Shown here piece by piece: positions 63,564-64,000 of a stretch of 64,000 bases of DNA. The stretch covers positions 124,001 to 188,000 of the forward strand of contig CAYUPI010000001.1 in the NCBI GenBank assembly GCA_964446585.1, written 5' to 3'. How positions within the stretch are numbered: position 1 is the stretch's first letter; every line of letters begins with the position of its first letter. The stretch is from CAYUPI01 sp964446585 (GTDB lineage: Bacteria > Verrucomicrobiota > Verrucomicrobiia > Limisphaerales > UBA8199). The position numbers and the translations under genes are program-made. The notes under the pieces were generated by a model. The model was not told where the DNA came from. It saw only the letters and a list, made by a program, of their open reading frames with translations, and searched no databases.

Positions 63564-64000
63564 TTAATTGTGGCTCGGCAGCGCCTCAAGTTTCACCTCG
63601 AGCGACATCACCTTTTCGCCGCGTTTGATTTCGAGATTCAACGTCTCGCCGGGTTGGCCTTCCTCCACCCAACGCTGAAAAGCTGCCGCCGCCTTGATGT
63701 CGCGTCCCTCCACCTTGAGCACCACGTCCCCCTCTTTCAGTCCCGCCTTGAAGGCCGGACCTTGTTCGTCAATCGACAAAACGCGGAACCCCTCGGCCGC
63801 GTCAACACCGCTGGCGCCGACATATGCCCGCGACGACCGCTCCGACTTGCGCTCACCGTCTTGTTTCACCATTTGGTTCCAATTCTGCGTGAATTGGGTA
63901 ATGGCCACATGAAAATTCGCCGTCAGCGAACTGCTGATGTAGCTGTGGATGCCGATGACCCGGCCATACATGTCAATCAACGGTCCGCCGGAATCGCCCG
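63564..64000 (-). CDS. HtrA-like serine protease, C-terminal part (runs off right edge)
   Basis: The last ~145 residues only; the start lies beyond the window. It begins in the intact active-site motif GDSGGPLIDMYGRVIGIHS, with the nucleophile Ser, then a linker and a C-terminal PDZ domain (AYVGASGVDAAEGFRVL, GPAFKAGLKEGDVVLKVEG). His and Asp cannot be checked. It is the first of three minus-strand genes (protease, degenerate protease-like protein, SGNH hydrolase). Confidence 0.8.
   Translation of the reverse strand, partial: GDSGGPLIDMYGRVIGIHSYISSSLTANFHVAITQFTQNWNQMVKQDGERKSERSSRAYVGASGVDAAEGFRVLSIDEQGPAFKAGLKEGDVVLKVEGRDIKAAAAFQRWVEEGQPGETLNLEIKRGEKVMSLEVKLEALPSHN

Overview
The window looks like a chromosomal contig from a Verrucomicrobiota bacterium, probably a soil or sediment member of the Pedosphaerales/Limisphaerales type. 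This is inferred from gene families and architectures, not from a marker gene: a PVC-type membrane-bound dehydrogenase fused to HEAT repeats and a CxxCH cytochrome, a protein related to the hydrazine synthase alpha subunit, a FTLIELLVVIAIIAIL-type pseudopilin, RCC1/Ig-like secreted proteins with characteristic C-termini, a TonB receptor and many lipoproteins. The GC content is high. No rRNA, tRNA, CRISPR array, transposase or phage gene was seen. A run of exactly 100 Ns (42513-42612) marks an assembly gap inside a tandem-repeat gene.

Layout. 1-3.7 kb: edge-truncated glycoside hydrolase and a Gfo/Idh/MocA dehydrogenase (minus), then plsY-gpsA (plus; phospholipid synthesis). 3.7-6.3 kb: a gene-poor accessory patch with a lipoprotein and a small two-gene toxin-antitoxin-like cassette. 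The cassette is flanked by ~161-bp direct repeats of the 3' end of thrH. 6.3-9.7 kb: purA behind a possible attenuator, a lipoprotein and a PQQ-like beta-propeller protein. 9.7-16.5 kb: an SDR (minus), then DHH phosphoesterase, uppS, cdsA, dxr, a second Gfo/Idh protein and a secreted protein; this is an isoprenoid/envelope-lipid block. 16.8-21 kb: ECF sigma factor, anti-sigma-like protein, PDZ protein, pseudopilin and MscS channel. 21.1-26.6 kb (minus): a sugar kinase with an unrecognised partner, and the PVC cytochrome. 27-31 kb: AddB-like nuclease/helicase and a Nudix hydrolase.

31.4-49.5 kb is the most distinctive region, with all genes on the plus strand. It carries a TonB receptor, a secreted RCC1/Ig protein, a YfiR-like periplasmic protein, a CHASE8-HAMP hybrid histidine kinase with two receiver domains, a stand-alone receiver and a receiver-adenylate cyclase. 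A giant cell-surface protein with about 20 HYR-like repeats follows. I read the middle part as an envelope-sensing relay in which a YfiR/CHASE8 module, known for controlling diguanylate cyclases, feeds a phosphorelay ending in cAMP.

49.6-64 kb: a small secreted protein, a PhzF-like isomerase, an HzsA-like cytochrome, an aldo/keto reductase, an operon of a small protein, an FAD monooxygenase and a cNMP-fold protein, a coiled-coil envelope protein with a small lipoprotein, 5-formyl-THF cyclo-ligase, rarA, and an operon of an SGNH hydrolase, a degenerate trypsin-like PDZ protein and an intact one cut by the right edge.

The window also holds many short palindromic repeats: REPIN-like doublets of at least four families, one found twice (10.5 and 33.5 kb) and another found twice (23.4 and 26.8 kb). 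There are degenerate low-complexity tracts too, some inserted in frame into addB, rarA and the PDZ gene. Where they sit between genes they help to fix true start codons.
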